A stretch of DNA of 64,000 nucleotides from contig NZ_JAPKFL010000021.1 in assembly GCF_026262575.1 (NCBI RefSeq), positions 30,399 to 94,398 of the forward strand, given 5' to 3'. The number at the start of each line of letters is the position of its first letter. The stretch's first letter is position 1. The translations under genes and the position numbers were made by a program. The notes under the pieces were generated by a model. That model had not been told where the DNA came from and searched no databases. It saw only the letters and a program-made list of their open reading frames with translations. This DNA comes from Streptomyces marinisediminis. Lineage in GTDB: Bacteria > Actinomycetota > Actinomycetes > Streptomycetales > Streptomycetaceae. Of the stretch, positions 49,709-59,311 are shown piece by piece.

Positions 49709-51342
49709 CCGAACACCGCCGCCCGGCGCACCGCGAACGGCCCGATCGCCAGCAGGTCCACCGGCGAGGACCCGAAGCACTCCAGCGCGTCGCGCGGGCT
49801 GTCCACCATCGGACGCCCCGCCGTGTTGAGGCTGGTGTTGACGACCGTGGGCAGCCCGGTGCGGCGCTCGAACGCGGCCAGCATGCGGGCGGTGAGCGGG
49901 TCGTCCGCGGCGCTCACGGTCTGGATGCGGGCGGTGCCGTCCACGTGGACGACGGCCGGGATCCGCGCGCGCCACTCCTCGGCCACCTGGTGGGTGAAGA
50001 GCATGTAGGGGCTGGGGAGCTGGCCCCGGAACAGCTCGGCCGCGCGGTGCTCGGCCACCATCGGCGCGACGGGCCGGAACTCCTCGCGCCCCTTGACCCG
50101 GTTGAGCCGGTCCAGGTTCTCCGCCCGGCCCGGGTGCGCCAGCAGCGAGCGGTGCCCCAGCGCGCGGGGCCCGAACTCGCTGCGCCCCTGGAACCAGGCC
50201 ACGACGCCGTCGTTCGCCAACACCTCGGCCGCCGCCTCCGCGATGTCGCCCGGCACCTCGTACGGCACGCCCGCCTCGGCCAGTTGGGCGGCCAGCTCCT
50301 CGTCCGTCCAGCCCCGGCCCAGGTCGGCGCCCGGCATCGGCGCGCAGGCGGTGCCGCCCTCGGCGGTGACGTGCAGCGCCGCGCCCAGCGCGGTGCCGGC
50401 GTCCCCGGCGGCCGGCTGCACCCACACGTCCTCGTACGGGCCCTCGGCGGCGATGCGGGCGTTGGCCACGCAGTTGAGCGCCACGCCGCCGGCCAGCGTC
50501 AGGTGGCGCCCGCCGGAGTGGGTGTGCAGCCAGCGCACCAGCTCCAGCAGCGTCTCCTCCAGGCACGCCTGGGCACTGGCGGCCAGGTCGGCGTGGTCCT
50601 CGGTCCACTCGGTGCCCGGCGGCCGGGCCGGGGCGAGCGAGGCCCAGTCCACGCCGTGCGCCCGGAAGCCGCCGTCCTCGGTGCCGTGCACCCACTCGCG
50701 CAGTTGCGGCAGGAAACGCGGCTTGCCGTAGGAGGCGAGCGCCATCACCTTGTACTCGTCGCTGGAGCGCAGGAAGCCCAGGTGGGCCGTGAGTTCCTCG
50801 TAGACCAGGCCGAGCGAGTGCGGCAGCCGCTGGGCCGTCAGCACCTCGAGGTCCCCGTCCCGGTAGCGGCCCGACAGGTGCGAGGCGGACTCGCCGCGCC
50901 CGTCCAGCACCAGCACCGCGCTGTCGCGGTGCGGCCCGGCGAGCCCGGAGGAGGCCGCGTGCGCGACGTGGTGCGGCACGAACCGCACCTTGGCCGGGTC
51001 CAGTCCGGGCAGCGCTTCGGCCAAGAAGCCCGGGGCCTCCCGCGCGTAGGTCTGCCGCAGGGCGTCCCACGGGTCGTCCAGGCCCAGTTCACCGGCGGGC
51101 CGGGCCAGGGCGGGGTCGTAGGAGAACGCGACGGCGTCCAGGTCCTGGGGAGTCAGCCCCGCGTGGCTCAGGCACCACGCGGCGGACAGCTCCGGCATCT
51201 CCCAGGCGGAGAACGGGACCGGGCGCTTGCCGTGCTTGCGCCGGCTGAAGCGCTCCTCCTCCGCGGCGGCGACGGTCTTCCCGTCGACGACCAGCGCGGC
51301 GGCCGGATCGTGGAAGACGGCGTTGACGCCCAGGATGCGCAT
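49705..51342 (-). CDS. Carbamoyltransferase, NodU/CmcH (TobZ) family
   Basis: The 545-residue protein begins MRILGVNAVFHDPAAALVVDGKTVAAAEEERFSRRKHGKRP, then VRFVPHHVAHAASSG, LAGGVALNCVANARI, and the C-terminal domain VVAWFQGRSEFGPRALGHRSLLAHP, with VNTSLNTAGRPMV. The N-terminal actin-like domain makes carbamoyl-adenylate and the YrdC-like C-terminal part transfers carbamoyl to a sugar hydroxyl. It heads the heptose operon, so the likely target is a sugar of the surface glycan. ATG 51342 is preceded by GGAGGG; a promoter lies at 51399-51427. Confidence 0.93.
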   Translation of the reverse strand: MRILGVNAVFHDPAAALVVDGKTVAAAEEERFSRRKHGKRPVPFSAWEMPELSAAWCLSHAGLTPQDLDAVAFSYDPALARPAGELGLDDPWDALRQTYAREAPGFLAEALPGLDPAKVRFVPHHVAHAASSGLAGPHRDSAVLVLDGRGESASHLSGRYRDGDLEVLTAQRLPHSLGLVYEELTAHLGFLRSSDEYKVMALASYGKPRFLPQLREWVHGTEDGGFRAHGVDWASLAPARPPGTEWTEDHADLAASAQACLEETLLELVRWLHTHSGGRHLTLAGGVALNCVANARIAAEGPYEDVWVQPAAGDAGTALGAALHVTAEGGTACAPMPGADLGRGWTDEELAAQLAEAGVPYEVPGDIAEAAAEVLANDGVVAWFQGRSEFGPRALGHRSLLAHPGRAENLDRLNRVKGREEFRPVAPMVAEHRAAELFRGQLPSPYMLFTHQVAEEWRARIPAVVHVDGTARIQTVSAADDPLTARMLAAFERRTGLPTVVNTSLNTAGRPMVDSPRDALECFGSSPVDLLAIGPFAVRRAAVFG

Positions 51343-51398
51343 GCGTCCCTCCTGCGGTTCGGCGGATGCCCGTGGGGTGGCTCGGGGTCGTTGGGCCT

Positions 51399-51427
51399 TA
51401 CGTGGTTACCCTCAGCAGCGGTGTCAA
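51399..51427 (-). promoter_or_regulatory. Promoter of the heptose operon
   Basis: On the minus strand TTGACA (51422-51427) and CACGTA (51399-51404) are 17 bp apart, placing transcription start about 50 nt before the carbamoyltransferase ATG. The -35 box is perfect; the -10 is weak. Confidence 0.5.
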
Positions 51428-51453
51428 ACGCCCCGCAGCGACTCTCGCGTTTG
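51425..51453. terminator. Hairpin between UXS-like gene and heptose operon
   Basis: CAAACGC (51425-51431) and GCGTTTG (51447-51453) form a 7-bp perfect stem with a 15-nt loop, 16 bp after the UXS-like stop. It partly overlaps the -35 box of the next promoter. Confidence 0.4.
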
Positions 51454-51468
51454 CACCGGTCAACGCCG

Positions 51469-52455
<987 letters not shown>

Positions 52456-52537
52456 GTAGCTCTCCTTCTCGCTCACCCGGCCGCCGGGGCCGGGATGCCG
52501 ATGTGTAGGTTCCGGTCGGTGGGATCACTCGTCGGAC

Positions 52538-52795
52538 ATGACTGACGAGAACGACAAGGGCGCCGCTCAGCCCCCGAACCGACCCGACCCCCAGCCGGAG
52601 CGCTCGACCGGCCTGGAACCGGGCGGGGGCGTACCGCCGGGGGAGACGCCGCCGGGCGAGAGCTCGCTCTCCGGTGCGGGGCCCGAGGAGACCTACAACC
52701 CGACCAAGGGGTGGGCCAGGGGCCCGCTGATCGTGGTCGCGCTCATCGTCCTCGTCTTCGTGGGCTACTTCGTCGCCCGCCTCTTCGTGACGTGA
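52538..52795 (+). CDS. DUF6480-family small membrane protein
   Basis: The 85-residue protein has a hydrophilic Pro/Gly/Glu-rich N-terminus (GLEPGGGVPPGETPPGESS) and one C-terminal membrane helix (GPLIVVALIVLVFVGYFVARLF). This is the pattern of the Streptomyces DUF6480 family, of unknown function. ATG 52538 follows CGGACATG closely, without a strong ribosome site. It diverges from the UXS-like gene and precedes the pyruvyltransferase-like gene by 14 bp. Confidence 0.8.
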   Translation: MTDENDKGAAQPPNRPDPQPERSTGLEPGGGVPPGETPPGESSLSGAGPEETYNPTKGWARGPLIVVALIVLVFVGYFVARLFVT

Positions 52796-52809
52796 GGCGG
52801 AGTGCCCGG

Positions 52810-53733
52810 ATGACTCTGCGGAAAACACTGCTCACGGGCTGGTTCAGTTTCCGTCACGGAGAGGTGACGGCCGGTGACGTGCTGGCGCTGCGCCGCGTCC
52901 AGCGTGTCCTGGACTGCTCCGGCACGCCGTACGACACGGTGTGGAGCCCCGGCTTCCGCACCGGCTCGCCCGGCTTCGACGGGCTCGACCCGGCGGAGTA
53001 CGGGCGGCTGCTGTTCATCTGCGGGCCCCTGCACGGGCCGCAGGTCGCCGCGTTGCACGAGCGGTTCGCCCACTGCACCCGGATCGCCGTCGGGGTGTCG
53101 GTCATCGACCCCGGGGAGCCGGCCGTGCGCGGCTTCCACCGGGTGCTGGCCCGCGACGCCTCGGGCAGCCGCCCCCGCCTTGACCTGTCGGTCGCCGCCC
53201 CGCAGGCCGCGGCCACCCCCGTCGCCGGACTGGTGCTCACCCACGGCCAGGGCGAGTACGGACCCCGGCGCCGGCACGACGCCGTGGCCCGGACGCTCAC
53301 GGCGTGGCTGGCCGAACAGGACTGCGGGCGCGTCCAACTCGACACCCGGCTGGCCACCGGGGACTGGCGGCTGTGCGCGACCTCCGAGCAGTTCGAGTCG
53401 GTGCTGCGCCGCCTGGACGTCGTCGTCACCGACCGCCTGCACGGGCTGGTGCTGGCGCTGCGGGCCGGTGTGCCCGCGCTCGCCGTCGACCCCGTGGCCG
53501 GGGGCGCCAAGGTCTCCGCCCAGGCCCGGGCCTGCGGGTGGCCCGCGGTGCTGGCGGCCGAGTCGCTGACCCCCGGCGAGCTGGACCGGTGGTGGCGCTG
53601 GTGCCTGACCGCCGGGCGCACCGCCGCGCGCTCCGCACAGCAGGCGTTCGCCGACACCGCCGCCGCCGAGGACACCGTCCTGGCCGACGCCCTCACCGCC
53701 ACCCCGGCGGCCGTGCGGGCCACCGGAGGCTGA
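52810..53733 (+). CDS. Polysaccharide pyruvyltransferase family protein
   Basis: The 307-residue protein has TLLTGWFSFRHGEVTAGDVLALRRVQRVLD at the start and DVVVTDRLHGLVLALRAGVPALAVDPVAGGAKVSAQARACGWP near the end. TDRLHG is the signature of the CsaB/WcaK pyruvyltransferase family, which puts pyruvate ketals on cell-wall glycans. ATG 52810 is given. Its neighbours (UXS-like gene and heptose operon) support a surface-glycan role, though it reads the other way. Confidence 0.85.
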   Translation: MTLRKTLLTGWFSFRHGEVTAGDVLALRRVQRVLDCSGTPYDTVWSPGFRTGSPGFDGLDPAEYGRLLFICGPLHGPQVAALHERFAHCTRIAVGVSVIDPGEPAVRGFHRVLARDASGSRPRLDLSVAAPQAAATPVAGLVLTHGQGEYGPRRRHDAVARTLTAWLAEQDCGRVQLDTRLATGDWRLCATSEQFESVLRRLDVVVTDRLHGLVLALRAGVPALAVDPVAGGAKVSAQARACGWPAVLAAESLTPGELDRWWRWCLTAGRTAARSAQQAFADTAAAEDTVLADALTATPAAVRATGG

Positions 53734-53747
53734 GCACCGGGGCGCCT

Positions 53748-53772
53748 GGGCCGGGGTCGGCAGCCCCGGCCC
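53748..53772. terminator. Hairpin between convergent genes
   Basis: GGGCCGGGG and CCCCGGCCC form a perfect 9-bp stem with a 7-nt loop, between the pyruvyltransferase-like and epimerase stops. Confidence 0.6.
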
Positions 53773-53795
53773 CGGCCGCTCCGGAGCCCGCGCCG

Positions 53796-54890
53796 TCAGT
53801 CGCGGCCCGCGAACGTGGTGGCGTACTCGCGGAGCCGGCCGCCGGGCAGGCGCGGACGCAGCGGCGGGGTGGCCATGCCGGAGCCCGTCCGCAGGGCGGA
53901 CAGGAACTCGGCCAGCGTCTGCGGACCCGAGCGCCGCGGCGCCCACCCCAGCTCGCGGTGCGCGCGACCGGTGTCCATGAGCGGCAGGCGCACGAAGGCG
54001 TCGAAGAGGTGCGGCGACGCCGGCACCGCGCGCAGCCGCCAGGCCGCCGCGAGCGCACCACGCAGCGCGGCGCGGGGCATCCGCACGGTGCGGGCCCCCA
54101 GCAGCCCGCCCAGCACCCCGGCGTCGATGGGCGGTTCGGCGGCCAGGTTGAACGCGCCGGACACCGGGCGGACGACCGCACGGGCGAACGCGTCGGCCGC
54201 GTCGTCGGTGTGCAGCACCTGGAAGCGCAGGCCCGGCACGTCGGGCAGCACGGGCACCACCCCGGGGCGCACCAGGCGGTGCGGCAGGAACGGGCCCATG
54301 AACAGGCGCCGTTGCTCCATCGCCGAGGACTCCTTGAACATGAACGCGGGGCGCATGCGCGCCACGCGGATGCCGGGGTGCTCGCGCTCGAAGGAGTCGA
54401 GCATGCGCTCGACGTAGGCCTTCTCCCGGGTGTAGGACGCCTCCGGCCAGCCGTGCGTGGGCCAGGACTCGTCGGCCCGCGTGGACTTCGCGGGGTCCGG
54501 CCACGGCGAGTAGGCGCCCACCGAGGAGGCGTACACCAGCGCCGGCACCCCGGTCGCGGCCATCGCGCGCAGCACGCGGGCGGTGCCCAGGACGTTGGTG
54601 CGCCAGGTGATGCGGGGGGAGTGGGTGGGCTGGATGAGCCAGGCGAGGTGCACGACGACGTCGGCGCCCTGGAGCAGCCCGGTCAGCTCGGCCTCCGGGG
54701 CGGCGTCCGCGCCCGCGCCGAGGTCGACGCTCGCCCACTCGACCTTGCTCGGCGCCCACTCCGGCACGCGGCGCGCCAGCCCCAGCACCGAGGCCACGCC
54801 GGGCTCGGCGGCGAGCGCGGCCAGCACGCTGGTGCCCACGTTGCCGCTCGCGCCGGTCACCACGACCCGCAGTCCGTCCGTGTCCGTCAC
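53796..54890 (-). CDS. NAD-dependent epimerase/dehydratase (extended SDR)
   Basis: The 364-residue protein has VVVTGASGNVGTSVLAAL, VVHLAWLIQPTHSP, YASSVGAYSP and a Tyr-x3-Lys in ASYTREKAYVE. The HLAW and TNVLGT patterns occur in many actinobacterial SDR epimerases of unknown substrate. GTG 54890 lies behind GGAAGGGGA. It is not obviously part of the glycan locus; it lies between a terminator and repeat-rich DNA. Confidence 0.83.
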   Translation of the reverse strand: MTDTDGLRVVVTGASGNVGTSVLAALAAEPGVASVLGLARRVPEWAPSKVEWASVDLGAGADAAPEAELTGLLQGADVVVHLAWLIQPTHSPRITWRTNVLGTARVLRAMAATGVPALVYASSVGAYSPWPDPAKSTRADESWPTHGWPEASYTREKAYVERMLDSFEREHPGIRVARMRPAFMFKESSAMEQRRLFMGPFLPHRLVRPGVVPVLPDVPGLRFQVLHTDDAADAFARAVVRPVSGAFNLAAEPPIDAGVLGGLLGARTVRMPRAALRGALAAAWRLRAVPASPHLFDAFVRLPLMDTGRAHRELGWAPRRSGPQTLAEFLSALRTGSGMATPPLRPRLPGGRLREYATTFAGRD

Positions 54891-55200
54891 ACCGGTCCCC
54901 TTCCGCCCCGTGCCCGCCGTGCCGCGGTGGTCACGGGGCGGTGTCCACCGCGCCGCGGGCACTGATGGTCCAGGCGGCGTGGGTACCCGGCGGCGCGGGC
55001 CGGAAACGGCGCGGGCCCCAGCGCGCCCGGTCCCGTCCGCGTCCCGTCCGCGTCCTGGACACGCCCCGTCCGCGTCCCGTCCACGCCCCGTCCGCGTCCT
55101 GTCCGCGCCCGCCGCCGTGCGCCCCGTCCGCCGTCCGCGCCCGTCGCCGCGACGGCCCCGCCGCGGCCGCCGTCCCCGCGTCCCGCCCCCGCGCTCCGGC
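54891..55200. other. Intergenic region with degenerate repeats
   Basis: About 310 bp between the epimerase and the DUF6343 gene. It contains the 12-bp degenerate repeats at 55031-55110 and then the sigma-B-like promoter. No gene is convincing. Confidence 0.5.
55031..55110. repeat. Degenerate 12-bp tandem repeats (CCCGTCCGCGTC)
   Basis: Six to seven imperfect copies of CCCGTCCGCGTC run through this stretch, some with T or A changes. They lie in non-coding DNA upstream of the DUF6343 promoter. Confidence 0.65.
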
Positions 55201-55226
55201 GTTTCCGCCCGGGGGAGCGGGGGTAC
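55201..55226 (+). promoter_or_regulatory. Sigma-B-like promoter of the DUF6343 gene
   Basis: GTTTCC (55201-55206), 14 bp, GGGTAC (55221-55226) fits the sigma-B-type consensus. The start codon is only 10 bp further, so the leader would be very short. Confidence 0.5.
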
Positions 55227-55236
55227 CCCGCCCGCC

Positions 55237-55578
55237 ATGCAGGATCGTGAACCCGGACGTGACCCGGAAGCCGAGCGCGAGGGGCTGCTCGGCCGCGTCT
55301 CCCCGCGCACCGGGACGGAACCGGCACGCGCCCGCAGCGCGTTGCGGCTGCGCTGGCTCCTCGGCCTGCTGTTCACCCCGCTGTTCATCGCGGGGGCGGT
55401 GCTGTTCTGGGCCTGGTCCGCGGCCGCGGACCCCACCGACGTGCCGACCGACTCCTCGCTGCGCGTGCTCGCGCTGATCTCCACCTTCCTCGCGGTGTTC
55501 GCCCTCGCCGACCTGCTGATCGTCCAGCGCCGCCTGTACCGCGCGCGGCGACGCGCCCGGCGGCGCGCCGGTTCCTAA
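55237..55578 (+). CDS. DUF6343-family membrane protein
   Basis: The 113-residue protein has a polar N-terminus, TGTEPARARSALRLRWLLGLLFTPLFIAGAVLFWAW (first helix), a second helix VLALISTFLAVFALADLLIV and a very basic tail (RRLYRARRRARRRAGS). This matches DUF6343, a Streptomyces family of unknown role. ATG 55237 is the only sensible start. Its promoter suggests stress induction. Confidence 0.82.
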   Translation: MQDREPGRDPEAEREGLLGRVSPRTGTEPARARSALRLRWLLGLLFTPLFIAGAVLFWAWSAAADPTDVPTDSSLRVLALISTFLAVFALADLLIVQRRLYRARRRARRRAGS

Positions 55579-55610
55579 GCCCGGGCTCCGGCCCGCCGCA
55601 CAATCGCCGC

Positions 55611-56777
55611 ATGCGGGTCATCGGCATGCTCAGCGGCACCTCCTGCGACGCGGTCGACGCCGCGTTCGCCCGGATCACGCACCCGGCCGACGACGGGGTG
55701 CTCGAACTGCGCTGCGGCGGCCTGCTCAGCGTGGCGTTCCCCGCCGGACTCCGGGCCCTGCTGGCGGACTGCCTGCCCCCGGCCGACCCGACGTGGGCGC
55801 GGGTGTGCCGCCTGGACGCCGAACTCGGCCGGCACTTCGGCGCGGTCGCCGCCCGTGCGGTGGCCGAACTCGCGGACGGCGCCGCCGACCTCGTCGTCTC
55901 GCACGGGCAGACCTGCTACCACTGGACGGACGGCCCCCACGCCCTGGGCACGCTGCAACTGGGCGGCGCCGCCTGGATCGCGGAGGCCACCGGCCTGCCC
56001 GTGCTCTCCGACCTGCGCAGCCGGGACCTGGCCTGCGGCGGCCAGGGCGCCCCGCTCGCGGCGACGCTGGACGCCCTGCTGCTGCCCGGCCCGGGGCACG
56101 CCGCGCTCAACCTCGGCGGCATCGCCAACCTCACCGTCCGCACCCCGCACGGCGTCACCGCCTACGACCTCGGCCCCGCCTGCGCACTCATCGACGCCGC
56201 GGCCCACCGCGCCAGCGGCGGCACCGCCCGCATGGACACCGACGGCGCCCGGGCCGCGCGCGGACGCGTGCACCCCGGCCTGCTCGGCCGCCTGCTGGAC
56301 GAACCCTACTACCGCCTGCCCCCGCCGAAGTCCACCGGCAAGGAGCGCTTCCACTCCGGCTACCTCGCCGAGCGCCTGCCCACGCCCGCCCCGGCTCCCG
56401 ACGACGTGGTGGCCACGGTCACCGAACTGACCGCCCGCCTGGTCGCCGACGCCTGCCACGACCACCGGGTGACCCGGCTCGCCGTCTCCGGCGGCGGAGC
56501 GCGCAACCCGGTGCTCATGGGCCGCGTCCGCGCGCTGGCGGCGCCCGTCGCCGTCGCCGACAGCGCGGTGCTCGGGGTGCCGCCGCGGGCCAAGGAGGCG
56601 TACCTCTTCGCCCTGCTGGGGTTCCTGTCGGCGCACGGGCTGCCCGGCAACGTCCCGTCCGCGACCGGAGCGCGCCGCCCCGCCCTGCTCGGCTCCTTCA
56701 CCCCGGGCGCCACCCCGCTGCGCCTGCCCCCGCCGCCGGCCGGCCCGCCGCGCCGGCTGCGGGTCGTGCCGGAGTGA
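55611..56777 (+). CDS. anmK: Anhydro-N-acetylmuramic acid kinase
   Basis: The 388-residue ASKHA kinase opens MRVIGMLSGTSCDAVDAAF, has SHGQTCYHW, NLGGIANLTV, FHSGYLAERL and VSGGGARNPVLMGRVRAL. It phosphorylates and opens 1,6-anhydro-MurNAc to MurNAc-6-phosphate in peptidoglycan recycling. Length is close to the usual 370-380. ATG 55611 begins the family sequence at once, and there is no clear ribosome site. It lies 32 bp after the DUF6343 gene. Confidence 0.94.
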   Translation: MRVIGMLSGTSCDAVDAAFARITHPADDGVLELRCGGLLSVAFPAGLRALLADCLPPADPTWARVCRLDAELGRHFGAVAARAVAELADGAADLVVSHGQTCYHWTDGPHALGTLQLGGAAWIAEATGLPVLSDLRSRDLACGGQGAPLAATLDALLLPGPGHAALNLGGIANLTVRTPHGVTAYDLGPACALIDAAAHRASGGTARMDTDGARAARGRVHPGLLGRLLDEPYYRLPPPKSTGKERFHSGYLAERLPTPAPAPDDVVATVTELTARLVADACHDHRVTRLAVSGGGARNPVLMGRVRALAAPVAVADSAVLGVPPRAKEAYLFALLGFLSAHGLPGNVPSATGARRPALLGSFTPGATPLRLPPPPAGPPRRLRVVPE

Positions 56778-56845
56778 GGCGTGAAGGCGGAGCGGCAGGG
56801 TACGCGGCAGGCCGTGCCACACAACACCAGCGACCAGGAGGTGCC

Positions 56846-57292
56846 ATGTCGCACATCGAGGAATCCATCGAGGTCGACGTCCCCGTGTCCACGGCCTACA
56901 ACCAGTGGACGCAGTTCGAGGACTTCCCGCACTTCATGGAAGGTGTCGAGCGGGTCGACCAGGTGACCGACACCTCCACCCACTGGGTGACGAAGATCGC
57001 CGGTACGGAGCGGGAGTTCGACGCGGACATCACCGAGCAGATCCCCGACGAGCGGATCGCCTGGACCAGCCGCAACGGGCCCAAGCAGGCCGGCGTGGTC
57101 ACCTTCCACCACCTGGACGACGGCCGCTCGAAGGTGATGCTCCAGATGGAGTACGCCCCGGACTACTTCACCGAGGCGGTGGGGGACGCGCTCGGCTTCG
57201 TCAAGCGCAAGGCCAAGGGCGACCTGGAGCGGTTCCAGAAGTACATCGAGAGCCGCGGCGCGGAGACCGGCTCCTGGCGCGGCCAGGTCTGA
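56846..57292 (+). CDS. SRPBCC (polyketide cyclase/START-like) protein
   Basis: The 148-residue protein starts MSHIEESIEVDVPVSTAYNQWTQFEDFPHFMEGVERV, followed by VTKIAGTEREFDADITEQIPDERIAWTS. This is the common actinobacterial SRPBCC type of unknown ligand, often stress-related. The start is firm: AGGAGGTGCC directly precedes ATG 56846. A GGGTAC at 56798-56803 could be a sigma-B-like -10, but its -35 is poor. Two strong hairpins follow. Confidence 0.88.
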   Translation: MSHIEESIEVDVPVSTAYNQWTQFEDFPHFMEGVERVDQVTDTSTHWVTKIAGTEREFDADITEQIPDERIAWTSRNGPKQAGVVTFHHLDDGRSKVMLQMEYAPDYFTEAVGDALGFVKRKAKGDLERFQKYIESRGAETGSWRGQV

Positions 57293-57302
57293 CCGGCGCC
57301 CC

Positions 57303-57330
57303 GCGCCCACCGGGCAGACCCGGTGGGCGC
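57303..57330. terminator. Terminator hairpin 1 after SRPBCC gene
   Basis: A perfect 12-bp stem (GCGCCCACCGGG / CCCGGTGGGCGC) with loop CAGA begins 11 bp after the stop codon. Confidence 0.75.
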
Positions 57331-57334
57331 CCCC

Positions 57335-57391
57335 GCGCACGACGGTGGCCCGGGACGCGTACCCCACGCGTCCCGGGCCACCGTCGCGCGT
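57335..57391. terminator. Terminator hairpin 2, very long stem
   Basis: Arms 57335-57360 and 57366-57391 pair over about 26 bp with only terminal mismatches around loop ACCCC. It serves the convergent SRPBCC and zinc dehydrogenase genes. Confidence 0.75.
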
Positions 57392-57467
57392 GCTCCGGGG
57401 CGTCCTCGCGCGTGCGGGGGCCGCGCCGCGTGGCGCGTCCCCCCGCCGGGCCTGGCTACGGACCCGG

Positions 57468-58667
57468 CTACGGCTGGAAGACGACCTTCACCGCGCCGTC
57501 CCGCTTCTTCTGGAACATCTCGTACGCCTCCGCGCCCTGGTCCAGCGGGACGTGGTGGGTGGCGAAGTCGTCCACGCCCAGCGGATCGCCGTCCTGGAGC
57601 AGCGGCAGGACCTCCGGAATCCAGCGCTTGACGTTCGCCTGGCCCATGCGGAGCTGCACCTGCTTGTCGAACAGCTTCAGCATCGGCAGCGGGTCGCTCA
57701 TGCCGCCGTAGACGCCGGAGAGCGAGATGGTGCCGCCGCGCCGGACGACGTCGGTGGCGAAGTAGAACGCCGCCAGCCGGTCCACGCCCGTCTTGCGCAT
57801 CATCCGGCTCGCCCACTTCTGCGGCAGCAGGCCGGTCAGGTCCTGCAGCGACTTGGCGGCGGTGTTGCCCACACCGCCGTGCGCCTCCATGCCCACCGCG
57901 TCGACGACGGCGTCCGGGCCGCGTCCGCCGGTCATCTCGCGGATGGCGTCGGCCGCCTCGGCCGGACTGTCGTAGGCGTTGAGGTCCACGGTCTCCACGC
58001 CCCGGGCGCGGGCGCGCTCCAGCCGCTCGGGCACCCGGTCGACGCCGATCACCTTGCCCGCGCCCTGGTGGGCGGCGACGCGGCAGCTCATGTCGCCGAT
58101 CGGGCCCAGTCCGAGGACGGCCAGGGTGCCCCCCTCGGGCACGTCCGCGTAGGCCACCGCCTGCCAGGCCGTGGGCAGCACGTCGGACAGGAACAGGTAG
58201 CGGTCGTCGGGCGGGCCCTCGGGCACCTTGACCGGGCCGTACTGGGCCTGCGGCACCCGCAGGTACTCCGCCTGCCCGCCGGGCACCGCCCCGTAGAGGT
58301 TGGTGTAGCCGAACAGGGCGGCGCCCATGTCCTGCTCCTTGACCTGCGTCGTCTCGCACTGGGTCTGCAACCCCTGGTCGCACATCCAGCAGTGCCCGCA
58401 GGAGATGTTGAACGGGATCACCACCCGGTCGCCGGGGGAGAGGTCGCCGACGTCGTTGCCGACCTCCTCGACGATCCCCATCGGCTCGTGGCCGAGGATG
58501 TCTCCCTCGTTCATCATCGGCCCCAGCACCTCGTACAAGTGCAGGTCGGAGCCGCACAGCCCGGTGGACGTGACGCGCACGATCGCGTCCGTCGGCTTCA
58601 CGATCCGCGGGTCGGGCACCCGCTCCACCCGCACGTCGCGCTTGCCGTGCCACACGAGGGCCTTCAT
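57468..58667 (-). CDS. Zinc-dependent alcohol/formaldehyde dehydrogenase-like protein
   Basis: The 399-residue MDR enzyme has the catalytic zinc set GLCGSDLHLYE and GHEPMGIVEEVG, the structural zinc loop CGHCWMCDQGLQTQC (four Cys), and the NAD motif LAVLGLGPIGDMSCRVAA. The MNEGDILGHEPMG and TNLYGAVPGGQAEYLRVP patterns fit glutathione-independent formaldehyde-dehydrogenase-like proteins. ATG 58667 follows GGAGG at 8 nt. It is monocistronic, with GGGTAC at about 58700 on its strand. Confidence 0.9.
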   Translation of the reverse strand: MKALVWHGKRDVRVERVPDPRIVKPTDAIVRVTSTGLCGSDLHLYEVLGPMMNEGDILGHEPMGIVEEVGNDVGDLSPGDRVVIPFNISCGHCWMCDQGLQTQCETTQVKEQDMGAALFGYTNLYGAVPGGQAEYLRVPQAQYGPVKVPEGPPDDRYLFLSDVLPTAWQAVAYADVPEGGTLAVLGLGPIGDMSCRVAAHQGAGKVIGVDRVPERLERARARGVETVDLNAYDSPAEAADAIREMTGGRGPDAVVDAVGMEAHGGVGNTAAKSLQDLTGLLPQKWASRMMRKTGVDRLAAFYFATDVVRRGGTISLSGVYGGMSDPLPMLKLFDKQVQLRMGQANVKRWIPEVLPLLQDGDPLGVDDFATHHVPLDQGAEAYEMFQKKRDGAVKVVFQP

Positions 58668-58794
58668 CCCTACCACCTCCGTCGTTACGTGAGCGCCCCG
58701 GGTACCCGGCTGCCGGACGGTCACGCGTGGCGCCCGGCGCCGGGGCCGGGGCCGGACGGGGCGCGGCGCACACGGCGCGCCCGGGTGGCGGTGG

Positions 58795-58820
58795 GGTTAT
58801 CCGCTGCTGGTCAGGGGTAC
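58795..58820 (+). promoter_or_regulatory. Sigma-B-like promoter of the DUF5709 gene
   Basis: GGTTAT (58795-58800), 14 bp, GGGTAC (58815-58820), 44 bp before the start codon. It is the best-placed of the three such promoters in the window. Confidence 0.6.
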
Positions 58821-58864
58821 GCGAGCGGCGGCGTACCGTGATCGCGCACTGAGGGAGGCCGGTG

Positions 58865-59311
58865 ATGACGGAACCGAACCCGGAGAGCAACGACCCCGGC
58901 AGGAACCCGGAGGACGAGGGCATCCCCGACCTGCAGGACGGGTCGCCGGAGTCGGAGCGGGCGGAGGACCCGCAGCGCATGCCGGTGCCCGGCGAGCGCC
59001 CGGTGGCCGCCGAGGACTTCGGCACCACGTTCAACGAACAGCGCGAGGGCGAGCCGCTGGACTACCGGCTCGCGCAGGAGGAGCCGGACGTGGGCGAGGC
59101 GGACGCCGCCGCCGGACCCGAGGACCCCGGGGCGGGGCAGATCAGCGACGAGCGGCTGCCCGGCACACCGGCCGGCGACCACATCGTCGGACAGGAGTCC
59201 CCGGCCCACGGGCTGCCCGCCGAGGAGCGCGCCCTGCACGTGGAGGACGTCGGCGAGGCCGACGCACCCCCGCCGGACCCGGAGGAGAACCCCGGCGGGC
59301 AGCAGCCCTAG
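58865..59311 (+). CDS. DUF5709-family acidic protein
   Basis: The 148-residue protein is strongly acidic and Pro/Gly-rich, with GIPDLQDGSPESERAEDPQ, EGEPLDYRLAQEEPDVGEAD and LPAEERALHVED. These motifs match DUF5709, a hydrophilic, probably disordered Streptomyces family. ATG 58865 is chosen because GGAGG lies 6 nt upstream; GTG 58862 is too close to it. The sigma-B-like promoter suggests an osmotic or desiccation role. Confidence 0.82.
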   Translation: MTEPNPESNDPGRNPEDEGIPDLQDGSPESERAEDPQRMPVPGERPVAAEDFGTTFNEQREGEPLDYRLAQEEPDVGEADAAAGPEDPGAGQISDERLPGTPAGDHIVGQESPAHGLPAEERALHVEDVGEADAPPPDPEENPGGQQP

